Below are positions 47,057 through 60,900 of a stretch of DNA of 64,000 nt, in pieces. Positions within the stretch are counted from its first letter, which is position 1. The number at the start of each line of letters is the position of its first letter. This DNA comes from Lineus longissimus (lineage: Eukaryota > Nemertea > Pilidiophora > Heteronemertea > Lineidae), in NCBI RefSeq assembly GCF_910592395.1, contig NC_088315.1, positions 6,264,501 to 6,328,500 of the forward strand, written 5' to 3'. The notes under the pieces were generated by a model. The model was not told the DNA's origin and did no database searches. It saw nothing but the letters and a program-made list of their open reading frames with translations. Position numbers and translations under genes: made by a program.

Positions 47057-48913
47057 ATTCAAAATTTCTCAAATTAAAGCACTGTGGTGGTGTAATTTTG
47101 ATTTTGTTTGTCTCCACGCTTTCTACGGTGGTGCATTCTTCAGATCTGTTTACTGGTAAGTCAAATGAACCAGTTAGCGTTGAGTCCTTACTTGGAAGGA
47201 CAGTAATCAAACACAGTTGTTGGGTTCTGGGTTCATTACAAGAAGAATTGTTTTGGTATCTGTATGTAATCAGTTAACATGTATGTGATAAATGTCTGGT
47301 GCTTCCTCTGTGCATGCTTTCTTTGTTTCTCTTGTAGTTGTGCTCAATCCAGCTTCATGGAGTCCTAAGTAAAATGTCTAAATTATGATGTAAACTTAAT
47401 TTCAGTAATGATATTTTGATTTGCATTGTAATTGAGTTGGAGCTTGTGAGTCGAATCTTTCTGTTGTGTCAGTTGTAGACAACTTATCTCCTATGGAAGA
47501 TAAGCATGTACATGTACTGTAAATAATCATGTGATATTTATTGGTGAAGAATACAGTTATTTTATGATAGTAAAGATGTTGTTGTCTCATCCCTTAACAC
47601 CTATGTGTCTTATGCCAGCTCTTGTAATGGCAGATGTACAGGTTGACACCAACAGGATACTACGTATAGAGATTTCATCATGTCATTGCAGTTAAGTTAG
47701 CAACTCTCTATCATGGAGGATCTTTAAATCTGCCACTTGCTCCAGTCACAAGGAATTTGTGGGAATTCAAGTACGTTCCAACCCATGTCCTTGAAATCAA
47801 TGCTTTGGCAGCATACTTTCATGTGTAGACCGATTTGAGTTGGACAAGCTTTCGAACAATCTGACACAAGTAGATACTCACAACTTGGAGCACTCTCTCA
47901 AAGTTCACCTACATACCAGGCCTGCAAGGATGTGTATCTGTTCAGTAGTGCAGTTTTCCCTGTTCTGTGTTTGCTTATGACCACAGAAAATGACCTTTGT
48001 TTGGCTTGGACCTTCCAATGGGCTATACTTCACCTCTTGTGTAAGACACATGTTCCCTTCAGACTGAGAATATGACATCAGAGTACAAGCACATGCTCAT
48101 TCTTTTCCCATGTCACATGGTCACTGCCAAAAATCCACAAGAGAACAGTCTATGGATTACCCAACCTAATGATCAATTACACCGATGGTTGGCAACCACT
48201 CTAGAAGCAACACTCGCAACATGTTTAGAGCAAAATTTCACAAAGCTTTAATACTAATCAATCAGATCTCTTCCACTCCCCCGATTCCAACCCATAAAAA
48301 CAAACAAAATCTGATTAATAATAAAATACTTTTTACTTCTCGATTCTATGAAATAAGTTTCTACATGGGTATAAATATACATCAAAAATGGAAATACGTA
48401 TAAACTACCGGTACAAACATTTTAATTCCATGTGAAGACATTATAAATGGATTGGCACAATGATCAGGTTCATGGTCTATTTACTGGTATTAAACACCCT
48501 GGAAAATCAGCACCACATATCCTTGATGGGTATGACATGACATTTTCTGCATTTCTAAGATTAGGACTTTCGAGTGTGGTGCTGAATTGGGTTAACTTGA
48601 TGGGCCGCACGTCTCTCCGAAAGTTCTCCTAATTTGATCACAGACATCTCTACAAGCAAATTTCTGAGACAACATGTCTGCTTAAATTCAGATTTAAGTC
48701 TATAGATTAAGTTTTTTGATGATGTCATGATAATTTGTAAACAAGCTGCACACACATTCTGTATGGGTGTCCATTTGGTGTTTGTTGGGCAAGCTGTGCT
48801 CAAACCGGTCTCCTGTTGATCTCTATAGTCTTTAGTAAGGCTGTCCTCTCAGTCAATGACAATGAATGTTTGTATGCGTCAAGCATACCACAGCCACTAC
48901 GGACATAAACGCG
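47057..48913. other. Convergent 3' region between FICD and the ankyrin gene
   Basis: No coding exon is recognised. It contains the 3' UTR of FICD from the left and that of the ankyrin gene from the right. A plus-strand AATAAA at about 48,319 and a minus-strand ATTAAA (TTTAAT at about 48,420) suggest the two transcripts may end within about 100 bp of each other or overlap slightly. Confidence 0.45.
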
Positions 48914-51900
48914 CTACTTCTTTTCTTTTACTTTCCCCTGGATGTCGAGCCTGAGCGCACTGTTGATCATCGAATTAACTTTGTCAGTCTTTCTCCGATT
49001 GATGTAATCGGCAGGAATCAGACCATCCTGGTGAGGAAAAAGAAAAAGACATTTTAGACAGAGTATAACTCGTACATCACAGACAGATGTTTGTTCCAAT
49101 CAATTTTTTTCCTTGAACTTTTACAATTGCTTTTAGAGCGCAGTTCATCGACCTGAGCATCTCTGTCTCAAAGCACTGTACAGTGACAGATATGTAAACC
49201 ACCAAATGATTGTGCCTCTTATTGCCACACTATCTGATGACACAAAAACGAGAAGGCAACATTGTACACACCTTATCATAAGTCTTTTCAAAGTCTTCTG
49301 GGGTTTTCTCCAGGATTAACCTCACAAATGGATAGCCAACACTTTCCGGTAGAGCATAGGCGTAGTGCAGTGGGTACCGGTTGCACTGGAAAAGAGATTA
49401 CATCAATGTAGAGACGATCTCCTTCAATAATACATAACACAGCTGATTCACAACAGCACATGTAAATCGTGTATAATGTCAATTATCATCACTTCATACA
49501 TTACAAGAGGATTTCCCGAGCACAGGTGGGAATAATCTGGTGACTGACCAATTCCATTGTTGTGGGGGTCGTGCTGTCGGTGAACAGGGAACTTATAATT
49601 TTTCAAGTGTGCCCGAGGCAGTAGAATGTTCAGTTCAAAGAAAACCGCTAACTACTGATGAACTCACATTATCCGACAGACTCTTGAGAATGGGTCGATC
49701 AACCAGGAGATGTTTAGCCGTATCGTACTGGTTGTAGACAATAGCCTTGATCAACGCTGTGAAACCATTCTGAAACATAATAAAAACAACTGAAAGTTCA
49801 ATGGTTTTGGCGTCAATTTACCAGTCAAGCATTGAGAAAACATAAACAACTGAAAGTTCAATGGTTTTGGCGTCAATTTACCAGTCAAGCATTGAGAAAA
49901 CAAAGTTCAATGGTTTTGGCGTCAATTTACCAGTCAAGCATTGAGAAAACATGTTTTCTCAATGCTTGACTGGTAAATTGTTTTCTCAATGCTTGACTGG
50001 TAAATTGACGCCAAAACCATTGAACTTTCAGTATTTCAATTCTTAACCAAATTGGGCTTTTTTCTGTTTCTTCCTTCACTTACCTTGTCTCTGTAGTTTG
50101 CTTTATTCAAACTCGCAGCTGTTTTCACATCACCAGTGGCAACCGCTTCGAACAATTCTTTGGCACGTGACTGAATCAAAAATATTACTATTAGTACCAC
50201 TAAAACATCAAGTGACCGAAATCATCTGGTCCATAATTGATATCAAATAAAAGATTGCCAGAAGGAGAAATATCAAATATCAAATATCAAATCTGATAAT
50301 AATTAAGAAGAGGTCATTATTTTTTAACATGAAAGAAATTTGAAGAATTCTTACCTCACAGGCTTTTATCATATTTAACGTCTCTTTCTCCTGAAGGAAA
50401 GAAAGGATCGCTAATCAAAATTTTTCAAAACAACACAACACAACACAGCAAAACATTTACAGCACATCCAGAAGCACAACCTGTGGTTCTAAAAGGGGCG
50501 TAGTAGACTTTTGATAAGTCCCTGCACAAGGCACAGCAATCCTTTCATAATATTACAGGAGCAGTTTAGAAGAATGAGTTTTCTGCTGGTATAGACAACC
50601 ATTAATGTTTACTCACCTGAACAGCATGTTTGAAGTTCTCCACACCATAAAAATCAACAGCAAGGAAGAGCTTGTCCAAGTCATTCATACCGGCGACAAA
50701 CTGAAACAATGATAGCTTATGATCAGAAGATCTTGACACATTCATTTGAGATGTGCGGCTGTGAGACAACTTCCAACAAGTCTAATGTTTCAATTTCAAT
50801 ACCAAAATGTGAGTATAAACTCATTCCTCTATCAACTATGATGCCACCCCAAAGTTTTGTCAAGGATATTATGAAAAAAATGTTGTATACTTACGGAGTC
50901 AATATATTTGAAAACATCCTCTCTTCCGAAAACTACCGCAAGTTCCCTGGGAATCATTCCTTGCTGAAAATGAAAATTAGCTTACTGTAAACACAGAAAT
51001 GTTGGAGGTAACTTTATTTCACAGTTTTCTGAAATTGCAACTTTGACATATAATACTTTTAACTCAGCGTCAACTACTTTTGCATGAAGTTACTTTCATC
51101 AACTTCTCCAAGACCATCCAACTTGTCTAACTGATCAATTACATCTTCTTGCAAATAATTCTTCTTTTGCAATTGCCAGTACCATATCCTTTTGACTGAG
51201 CAGCCGTCCATTGGTGAAACTGTTCACCCACTCAATGGTTTTTATGGATGCACAATTGCCAATCAGGACATGGAGACCATTGTAGCCTTGCTGAAAATAA
51301 CAACAAACATTAGATTAGTAAACGCCTCTGTCCTCAAATGATATCAATAACATTATTGCATTACACAGTCACAATTAATGACATGCCAACCCATTTTATC
51401 ATAAAAATCTTGGTGTAGATCAGTTGCTGTTTCAATGGATGTGTTTAGAATAACAGGAATGACGATTAACTTTTGTTTACAATTGTACTTACTGAATTCT
51501 TCTCAAAAAGATCCTGAGTTCCACTTTCACACACAGCTTTCACGATTTCCAAAGGCATGTCTCGGGCTAAGGCAACGAATAAAAGCGGGACGGTGGTATC
51601 TATTTCATCATTCTCCTGGACCCTGAGCCCTGTCACTGCAGCACCAGCATTCAGTAGCACTTTGACCAGCTCTGTGTTCTGTCTCTCAATGGCACAAACC
51701 AAGGGGGTTTTACCCTTCTTGTTCTGCAACAGCAAAAAACACTCAGTGGAAGTATGGAACTTGGGGGATTGGTCTCCTTAGCCTTTCATTTTCAGCAACC
51801 AGCCAAGAAGATGAAAAGAAAATGATTGAATATCTTCCTGTGGTCTTTAAGAGTCTTAATTTCAGAAGGGACTGATATATCACCACAGACCTACCCTGTA

Positions 51901-54900
51901 TCTAATGTTGATATTAATCTTCATTCCAGCGCCCCGCTTCAAGGACAGCCGCACATCTTCTGTCTTTTCTGCTTTCACATTGTGGATGAACTCCTGGAAG
52001 AGATGGGAAAGGTTGTTAGATGCCGTGGGAATGTAACTTTTTGATACTACAGGAAGTTTCGGAGAGATGCATGAAAGTCACAATTGAGAATTATTGCCTT
52101 GGCAAAACTAAGTGACGAGGATGAAGCGTACATTAGCTAGGTATTTTGACTGATAAATGCAGATAAATACAAACTCACAAACTGAACAGTCGCATCTACT
52201 CACATTTGTAGCCAGGTTATCTTTTATGGCAATCTGCAAGCACCTCCAGGCATTTTGGTCCTTCTGGGCCAAAGTCTCTGCAAGTTGTAAAGCTGTCTGA
52301 CCCTCTTTGTTGATGACTGTCTGTAGTGAGCACCACAGCCGGAGAAGTTTCTGGATGGTCTGATACTGTTGTCTCTGGATGGCATTCACTAGACCAGGCT
52401 GGAATGGGAAGATTAGGTTTTGAGGTTTGTTCACAGTTTTAAGGTATCTCCTATTGTAACAAAACCGATCACATTACACCTACTGAATATTCTTCGAGCA
52501 GTTCCTTCACATCTCCCTCAGTCTCGTCTAGAGGACACTGGCCGAGCTTGTTCCTGATTGTGATATCCGCTCCACATTGTAAGAGTCCTCGCACCAATTC
52601 ACGTCTGCCAGTCCTGACTGCAAGATGGAGGGCTGTATCACCGGCCTGAAGTGGAATATTGGATGAAACATCATGACACATTCGGCAAGAATCCAACACA
52701 CTGAACCAAATGGGAAATTGTTGGCACTGTAGGTCAGTTGTTAGACTCATAATGCTACATAATGTGATATCCATCACGATTGTTACTGACATTATTGGGA
52801 ACCCATTATAGCAACATCTTTTGAATGAAACACAAAGCTAAGATTCCCTCAAGAAACTTTGCCTTGAAATTAAATATCATTGACTGTACCTCATTCTGTG
52901 CATTGACAGGAACCCCACGATCGGCGTAGATGAATATGGCCAGCGGGTCGTTCTGAAGTACGCACTGATGCATCAGTGTATTGCAACCCTGAAAAAAAAT
53001 CAAAGTTCACACACTACTATCTGAAGTATTTGAAGATAGAAAAGAAATTTTGTGGATAGAGCATAAATTTGGTTTTTCTACTCAATACACAGCAGCAACT
53101 ACACTATTGTCAACACATCTGTACACTCTCTCTGCACAAATGAAGATATCCCATTAGCTGCCAATATCAAATATCCCTAACCCCCAAACAGAATAGTCAA
53201 TGAGTATGATTGATGTTTTCGTCGTCATGACAATGTCATGGTGTCGTGGCCAGTGTTGGCTCAATCGTTGCTGACTTCCTTTTAATGATTGGAATGTATT
53301 GGATATTGTATTGAGCTTAATATCCTGAGGGAATTAGGACACAGATTCATAATCAACTAATGGAGTGGAACATGAATTACACACAACTAAGATGGATTTG
53401 TATTCACTTTAACCCTCCAAAGCCGGAGGCAATGTCTGGTACCAAGTTCAAAGAATAATGGATTAGAAATGCACTGTTTTTCATTTCAGAAGTCACAGCG
53501 AATATGTGTTATGACACAGAAACCTCTAAGGGGAATTCAGGCTACAACATGGCTTGTATGGGTGGATGGGAATCAAACCACTGCATTGATGACACTACGC
53601 TGAATCTGACATAGGCATTAATGACTCTGGAAGGGATTGTCCTCATATCCATGAACACATCAAAAGAACAAATCCCTGTATTTCGGCATCCCAGTATCAA
53701 TCAGGATGAATGTAAAGTTACAGCCAACTTTAGACTGCTTAAGCCCGGCCCCCCCCCCCCCACTCCCCTTATTTAGGGGGTACATAGGCTTGTTCCCAAG
53801 TTTTAAAATCACCCCCTAATGGAAGGAAACAGCATTTTTTTGTACCCCCTATTTGCGGGCTTTTGTGAGGAAATCGGACCCTATTCTCTCTGCAGCGTGG
53901 AAAGAGCGGGAACGGGGTGGCGGGAAGATTCATGACCGCATGCCCCTGCGCGTTAGATAATTTTAACCGGGGATAAAACGGCCCGTAAATAAAAATCTTT
54001 TCGGGGAAGAAGACCCAGGGAAGGAAAACATGAGAAAATATACCCCTATTTTCAGTTTTTGAAGGGAAAATAGCAGTAATAACACCCCTATTTATTGATT
54101 TTTCGAGGATTTTTCCCCGAAACAAGAGTGAAAATTAACTTTCTTTTCCCGAAAAATCGGGAACGCGCCTGCGGCCCCCTTGACTATGGAAGTGGGGGGG
54201 CCGGGTGCTTAAGTTGAGAAAACTGATGAAGAGTCACGCCTTATCCTACTCAACTTACGTGATCAATAAAATCTTTTCCAAATTTATCCACCGTCTCTCT
54301 GGCAATCTGGGTTGCTAGTCTATCGTGGTACGGCCTCACAACTTGGACAGGCCTCTCAATTACGGCATCCCTTTGATGTTCAGAATATCGCTGAACTGTT
54401 TTATCGTTTACAGGATGTAATTGCCGTCCATCGACTTTTTCCAAATATTGCACAACGAGATCCAGATCTTTACTGACAGCGAGCTCATAGGCGTCGTACT
54501 CGCCAGGACATCTTGTGTTCAGATGCGATTCAAAGCATTCCCAATTGCAGCCCTGGTTACGATACTGGAAAACAAAACCATAAAGACATATTTACTCACA
54601 ACTGAAATGTAGGAACCCTGTCTCGATTTCCTGAAATGCAACTACATGTACATGTATGTAGTTGAGAAATACTGGCAACTCTTTATTAAACATCCTGACA
54701 GAAAGACTGAACAATGCAACACTCCTACCATATGACACTTGAGAATTCAAAGAGATCAATTGAAGAACCAGCCTGACTCAAGTGACCCTCACAAGATCGA
54801 AGATGTGACATCTACATTCAAACAAAAGAAACTGAAAGTGAAATTCGGTACCGCATACAAAATTCTAAGTCATCTCGTAGTAGGCTATCAAACTACAAGT

Positions 54901-57900
54901 ACCCATTTGTTCTAAATTCCAAAGATTGCAAATGTTTTTTGCCATTTTATCATCAGTTTAGATTAAAATATGGATTGAGTGCCAATACTATTGCACTCAC
55001 ACTGAAAATAGCGACAAGAAATCCTAGCTTCTTTAGTCAAATACCTCCCAGATCAAACTGTTCCCTAATACTTGCGTAAATATCAAACCAATCATATATA
55101 GTGACTGAGGAATAACATAAGTTAATAATGCTAACATTTCAGTCATCTGCAATAGCACATAACTTACCAGACCAGAGAGTTTACAAAGGCTAGAATTACA
55201 TTGCGTTTTATTGGTATATCAAACAGGTTTTATTTGGACAATAAATGACAAAGAGCGACAACCTTTTTGATATAAACATAGCACAATTAGGCAAGTGAAG
55301 AAATATATGTGGTTCTCTTTCAATTTTCTGTCAACACTCCCCACTGTGATCTCCTTTGAGAGATGGGAGATGTTTGACCACTAGCCTACTTGAGAATTCT
55401 TGGCTCCTGTTTTCTAAAACAGACAGTCTTTTTATTCAATCTACATTGCAAAATTTCACCGACACGGAGAATTTCAGAAACCAACAATATCTTTCACTAC
55501 GCCGTAAAGTAAATGTTCCAGGACCAGTGTTCCGGCTTATGAATTTAATGGGACATTTTGCAAGGCTTTATTTGAAATCCAATGAAGGAATAAAACAAAT
55601 GTTATGTCAACTTAATTCTGCTTTTACAGTTAGACATACTCCTGTTTGGCCAAGTCAAACAAAGTAACAATTAATAGCTAGATATATTTTGATTTGACAA
55701 GAACAGTTTGGGAGCTTTCATTCACCAGCTTATATTAGTTAACTCATTATTTCGTGACTTGAGGTTAAATCACATAAGTTATTGTCGGTAAGATTTATGA
55801 GAAATTCCTTCATAAGCTTGGACAAGTCTAGTGTAATACATGTACGGGCCTGATCTCTTTGACCTCTGTGTTTGAATTCATATTTAATTGCAGGTCTTAA
55901 CATAATTTTGGGCATTTAAGCTGGGGCCTTGAGAATCTCAATCTTATTTAAACCCTTTAAACCCCTTTGATGGGACACTAGTTCCTCACAGCTCAGTTCC
56001 TATACTCAATACTGCAAGGCACATGAACCCATCACTTCTGGGTTGAGAGAAGCAATGTAGCTTGTTCAGCATCTTGCTCAAGGAAACAGATCCATATTCT
56101 GCTAGTAATGATCTGTAAATGGTGTACACTCACCAGATTTTGAGAATCAGATCCACTACTACTCGGCAACTGAAATGTCACATGAATATCGGGATCTAAC
56201 CTCCGTGGACCAACCGGCTGAGTGTCAACCCAGTTTTGGACATACAAGTACTCATCCATGGTCGATTTTGAAAGGTTCAAAATAAAATACTTCAACTTGA
56301 TCAGAAATCACAGAAAATATATCCAATCTTTCAACAGAATAAGATTTCTTCTTGTAAGACTTAAGTCTATTTGAAGATGATGTCTGATCATAAAATGCAT
56401 TATGGTGTCAGAAACGCTTATCCATATTGAAACATGCAGTTACACTAAACAATACGCATCCATCCGAAAGCTGACATGAATAATTGAAGACATCAAGGCA
56501 TCGAGGAATCCAAGATTATCATGTCTCATCTTATGCACAACACCTTAAGTCCCCAAAGGTGTAATAACCTGGCAGTCAAGAAAATCGTATCTCGAGCTAT
56601 CCAGAAGGATAAAGGAGTAAAATAGTAATTTGCACAACAAATAAATATGTTCAAATATGAAATATGAGCAACTAAATTAAAGTCAAGCAATTGATCTTGT
56701 CAACAATTAAGACTTGAAAACTTTTCAGCATGATTGATATGACATTTTCCACTAGATTTCACACTTTTCTCTCCAAACAAAATTTATAAGAAAGACATGA
56801 GAGGAACACATGAGAGCTAAACCATCCATCTGTGACTGACTTGAATAAATGAATAAGTTCAGAAACCCAAACTCAACCTGAAACATTTAAGCAACAAACA
56901 ATATATATTTACACACCAATGGCTTTTGAGCATAAAATATTTTAGACACTTTTGAAAATATTTACAAAACCTAATAAAAAGTAATAAATGAAAAGGTATT
57001 TGCAGCTTTCAAACAGACTGCCTATGAAGGTAAAGAAAATCTTTTGAAAGTATCCACAGGGCTTATTTTGTGAGCTAAGTTTAAACAAGGCGTTCTTTTA
57101 TTTCATCTCTATGTCAAAATGTTTTTAATGCTTCATTTACCAAAGTCGAAAGTTAAGATTTTCGAACCACACCAAGAAAACCTATTGGACATTTAGAGAA
57201 AATTGACCTACCTTTCTGTGCTCAAACCAGCAAACTATAAGAGTGACAGAAAGAAGTGCACCCTTAAGCAAAACCAGCAAAAAATATATCCCCAAGTCTG
57301 TGCTAGTTAAAGTCAGCTATAACCCCATGGGGGAAAATGACAGACAGCCTGAACTCTGAGATTAAGGGCTCAAACCTCACATCTCAGCATGAACCATGAC
57401 TAGCCCGTCAAATAATTCCCCAACCTAAGGGTCAACAGATTCTCCACATACCATTTTAGGCTTACACTTTTTTGAAGTTAAATCATTTTGGCGAATCAAT
57501 ACTGATATGTGGAACAAAGTGTGGAAAAGATTAGGAATTGATGTAAATATATGCAATGGCACAAACACAAATTCATGAAAGATTAAAAGTTAAAAGTGAT
57601 CTACCAAAAACTGTTCATTAGGATGACTTTATTTGGTCAAGTTCATTTATAATAACAAGGAAAGACAAACTCCAGGATATTGAGCTTGCATTAAATGGCT
57701 ATGGGGTCATCTTTTTTCAATACTAATCATGAAGCTGAACACTTCATGGCCCATCAAGACACAGAGCTAGATCTTAGTCATAACTGAACCTGTTTTGGGG
57801 GTTGGCTTTTAGAAATGAATTTCACAGATAACCTTAACTTACGGAATAGTACTTGCTGTAGCTGAACCCTTTCTTGATGAGGGCTATGGCAATGTTAGAC

Positions 57901-60900
57901 TCCCCATGGTTGATGGCACAAACCACAGGGTCTCGATCAGGAAACTGAAAATATATTGGTTTTATATTCATAACTGATATGACAAGTCTGCAAAGACTGT
58001 CAACAGACATGTATGCGGTAGGTTACTATACCTTTCGAAAAAGGTAAATTGTACTGCATGCACCCAGTTGAAATCAAGTTGTCAAAGGTGCAATTGGGAT
58101 AAAACTTCATCACTCATTCAGTAGTGTTTTCCAAAGTGTAGGCAAAGTATATTTCTTCTTGACATTAACTTGTGCTCTCATGATCTTGACCCGAAGTACT
58201 CATCTACATAATACTATACTATAAACGCTACTTACAGCAGCCTCCACTCTCTGTAGGTCATCCTGGTTCACGATGAAGTCCAACAGCTCTTTCACACTGC
58301 TGTACACCCCGAGGGCTACGGCTTGCTCAAGCTAAAGAAAGAACAAAATGGGTAAAATCAGCCAAATGACACTTCAGTCATGAATAAGTTACTATGTTTG
58401 CATGATGATGGTCTCGTTATTACTTAACATCTTTTTACTATAACTAAAAGTGCATAAGCAAAAGCCTGTCAACAGGCAAAGTTTCACAAGCATTTCATTT
58501 GTGCCGATTTTGCCAATAAGCTCAATTCGACCTGGAAGAGCAATAGGCCGCCTACCACTAGTTCCATATCACTACCACTGTTCGCAAGGCCTAGCCGCGC
58601 CACCAATGATAAAGTAAATGAAAACGTTTGAAAATTGTCAAACCCTCACCAAGTGTCCAAATTGTCGTCCAATTCAAGTAGTTAGTTGGGAATTGCATCT
58701 CTGGTCTGCGAGTCAACTTAGCCCGGACTGGGAGGATGAAGACAAACCATCAGAAGTAAGGGATCAAAAGTTAATCGAAAGGCCAAGCTCCAAAGTTGTC
58801 CAAAGCTTTTGTACAGCGCAATATATTACGACCTGCTGAAAGAGGTCATCTGGACAAATATCCGGTATCAATAGTTTTTCATCACTGGTAACACCATCTA
58901 TCAACAGATGGGTATACCATGTCCAGATAACCCCTTTGAACACACCTGAAGTAATGCCGACAGTCACCGACATCTATCTCAGTGAACCATGACTGATATT
59001 AGCAGAAAGCTTTGTGCAGTTTTTTCCATTAAGTCATCCTCCATTACCCTGGTGTTTTCAAGGCTTCTACTGTGACCACCAGGCATAGTTAACATGTCAA
59101 ATAAAAGTGCAAAGGCAGAGGCAAAGCTATTTACACGTTAGCTTGCATCAACAATCACGACACAGAAAGAACTCAACGATTGTGTAAATTGAAATCAATT
59201 TATTTGCACCATCATAATACATAAAATGAACTTTACATTCTACATGCATGTACATACAGCATTGGCCGAAATTATCAGGGGGTGGCGCATTAGGTACATG
59301 CTTTCCTTTTGGTCAGAGAGCAGCTACTTTTTTGCGCACTACTACACAAGGAACATATCATAACTACTAATGTAATTCTTTTTGCTCTCACATATTTGGC
59401 ACTCAAATTTCCAGTGCTCTCATGGTGGGCCTGCACCTCCATTTTCCATAATTCTGGATCTACCGGGCAGATATGAGGACAACAAACTTGAGTTTAAATT
59501 TATATCCAGTATCTAAAGAGACTATAAAGAACTATTTAGCGCCACAAGGCCCAATGTTTGAACAAGTGTTGTGACAGACATCATTATCACTTTAAGTAAA
59601 AGATACAATAAGTACACATACTTGGAAAATACTAACTCACATACACATCATAAAAAATAATTTACAACACCACAGTAGGTTATTTTAGAGAAACCTTTTG
59701 TCCTATGAACATACATGCAATGGCTATTAATTTTGGTTTTTGTCCTTTCAACAAATGAAAACAATGATATTGAGGTCCTTAAGAAACTCAATGGCAGTAT
59801 CGAACGCTGTGATGTATGCCAAAGAATGATAAGCTATAGGGTTGATAAAGGTTAGTTGAATTATGGCAGCTGCAAAAGCAGAAAAGATTTAAATGACTGA
59901 CATATTTTGAGACATTGCCCTTTGAACTGATCTAATATTTTCGTCATTGATGATGACTCTATGAAAACAACTTAAATGCTGCTCATGATCTTTGGAAGAC
60001 AAAATAAGGTCGGAACTACATGGTTTGTTTTCTCAAATTCATTAAGCACCAATGAAAACAGTATGCATGAAACCAAGACAATCATGAAATGCAGCTTCAC
60101 ACTATGTATCAAAATAAGTTCCCACTCTGCAAGTGCAGTTAATTTAGGCAGCAGAATCAAATACCATCTCATCAATGACCAAAAGTCATAATGCCAAAAA
60201 ATCTACTGTAAATTGTCTTTTTAGAGTTCACCACAAGATGCAGTAACTCAGAAAATTTGTTGAATAATACATAGCCCCCTTAACTCATGAATATATCAAA
60301 GCCTCCTACATCTTAAGTACGTGCAAAAGAGATATCCCTATCAGCAAGAAAGAGTCTTTATGATCAGCTTTTGCTACCAGCTGTGTTCGATTCCTGTTTT
60401 TTCTGCAATAAGTCTGTATGTACTTATACTCAGGCAAGTTTTTCAATTTTTTTCTTCTTTCATCAAACAAGTTATACAACTTGCCCATTCAATTTACAAT
60501 TCGAATAAAACATGAAATAACTTACCATAAAAAACATATAAAGTTTTGATACAAAGATATAATACAGGACAGATGCAGATGTATCTACGGCTATATGTAC
60601 TGGTACATTTACAACACGTTTTGTTAATTTGGCCGAATTTAAACTCTCGTATCCTATTGTTGATGGATTGTCTGTGTTGGCAAAAGTCCCCTCCCCAATT
60701 TTTTTAGTAATGCTCACTGATCTTTAACTCAATCCATCACTTAGTGCTTCGCACTCGGGCTAAAATTAGCTCAGAAAGTACGCTATGACAGCCAAAATGA
60801 CAATAAAAATTTGAAATAACGTCTTCTTCCTAAACATCAAGTTTAATTCTACAAAGTTCTGTCCTGGTTCTAGGTTAACAGGTGAACACACAAATATATA

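Noticed and set aside
53769-54125. 118-codon minus-strand frame
   Set aside because: Lies wholly within the TTAA-flanked MITE and lacks any transposase motif.
55356-55667. 103-codon plus-strand frame in an ankyrin-gene intron
   Set aside because: No recognisable motif, and no start or splice context beyond chance.
58764-58973. 69-codon minus-strand frame between ankyrin exons
   Set aside because: Considered as an extra exon, but it has no ankyrin or CCHC pattern, its donor is poor (CAG|GTCGTA), and it would disturb the CCHC/L/F order.
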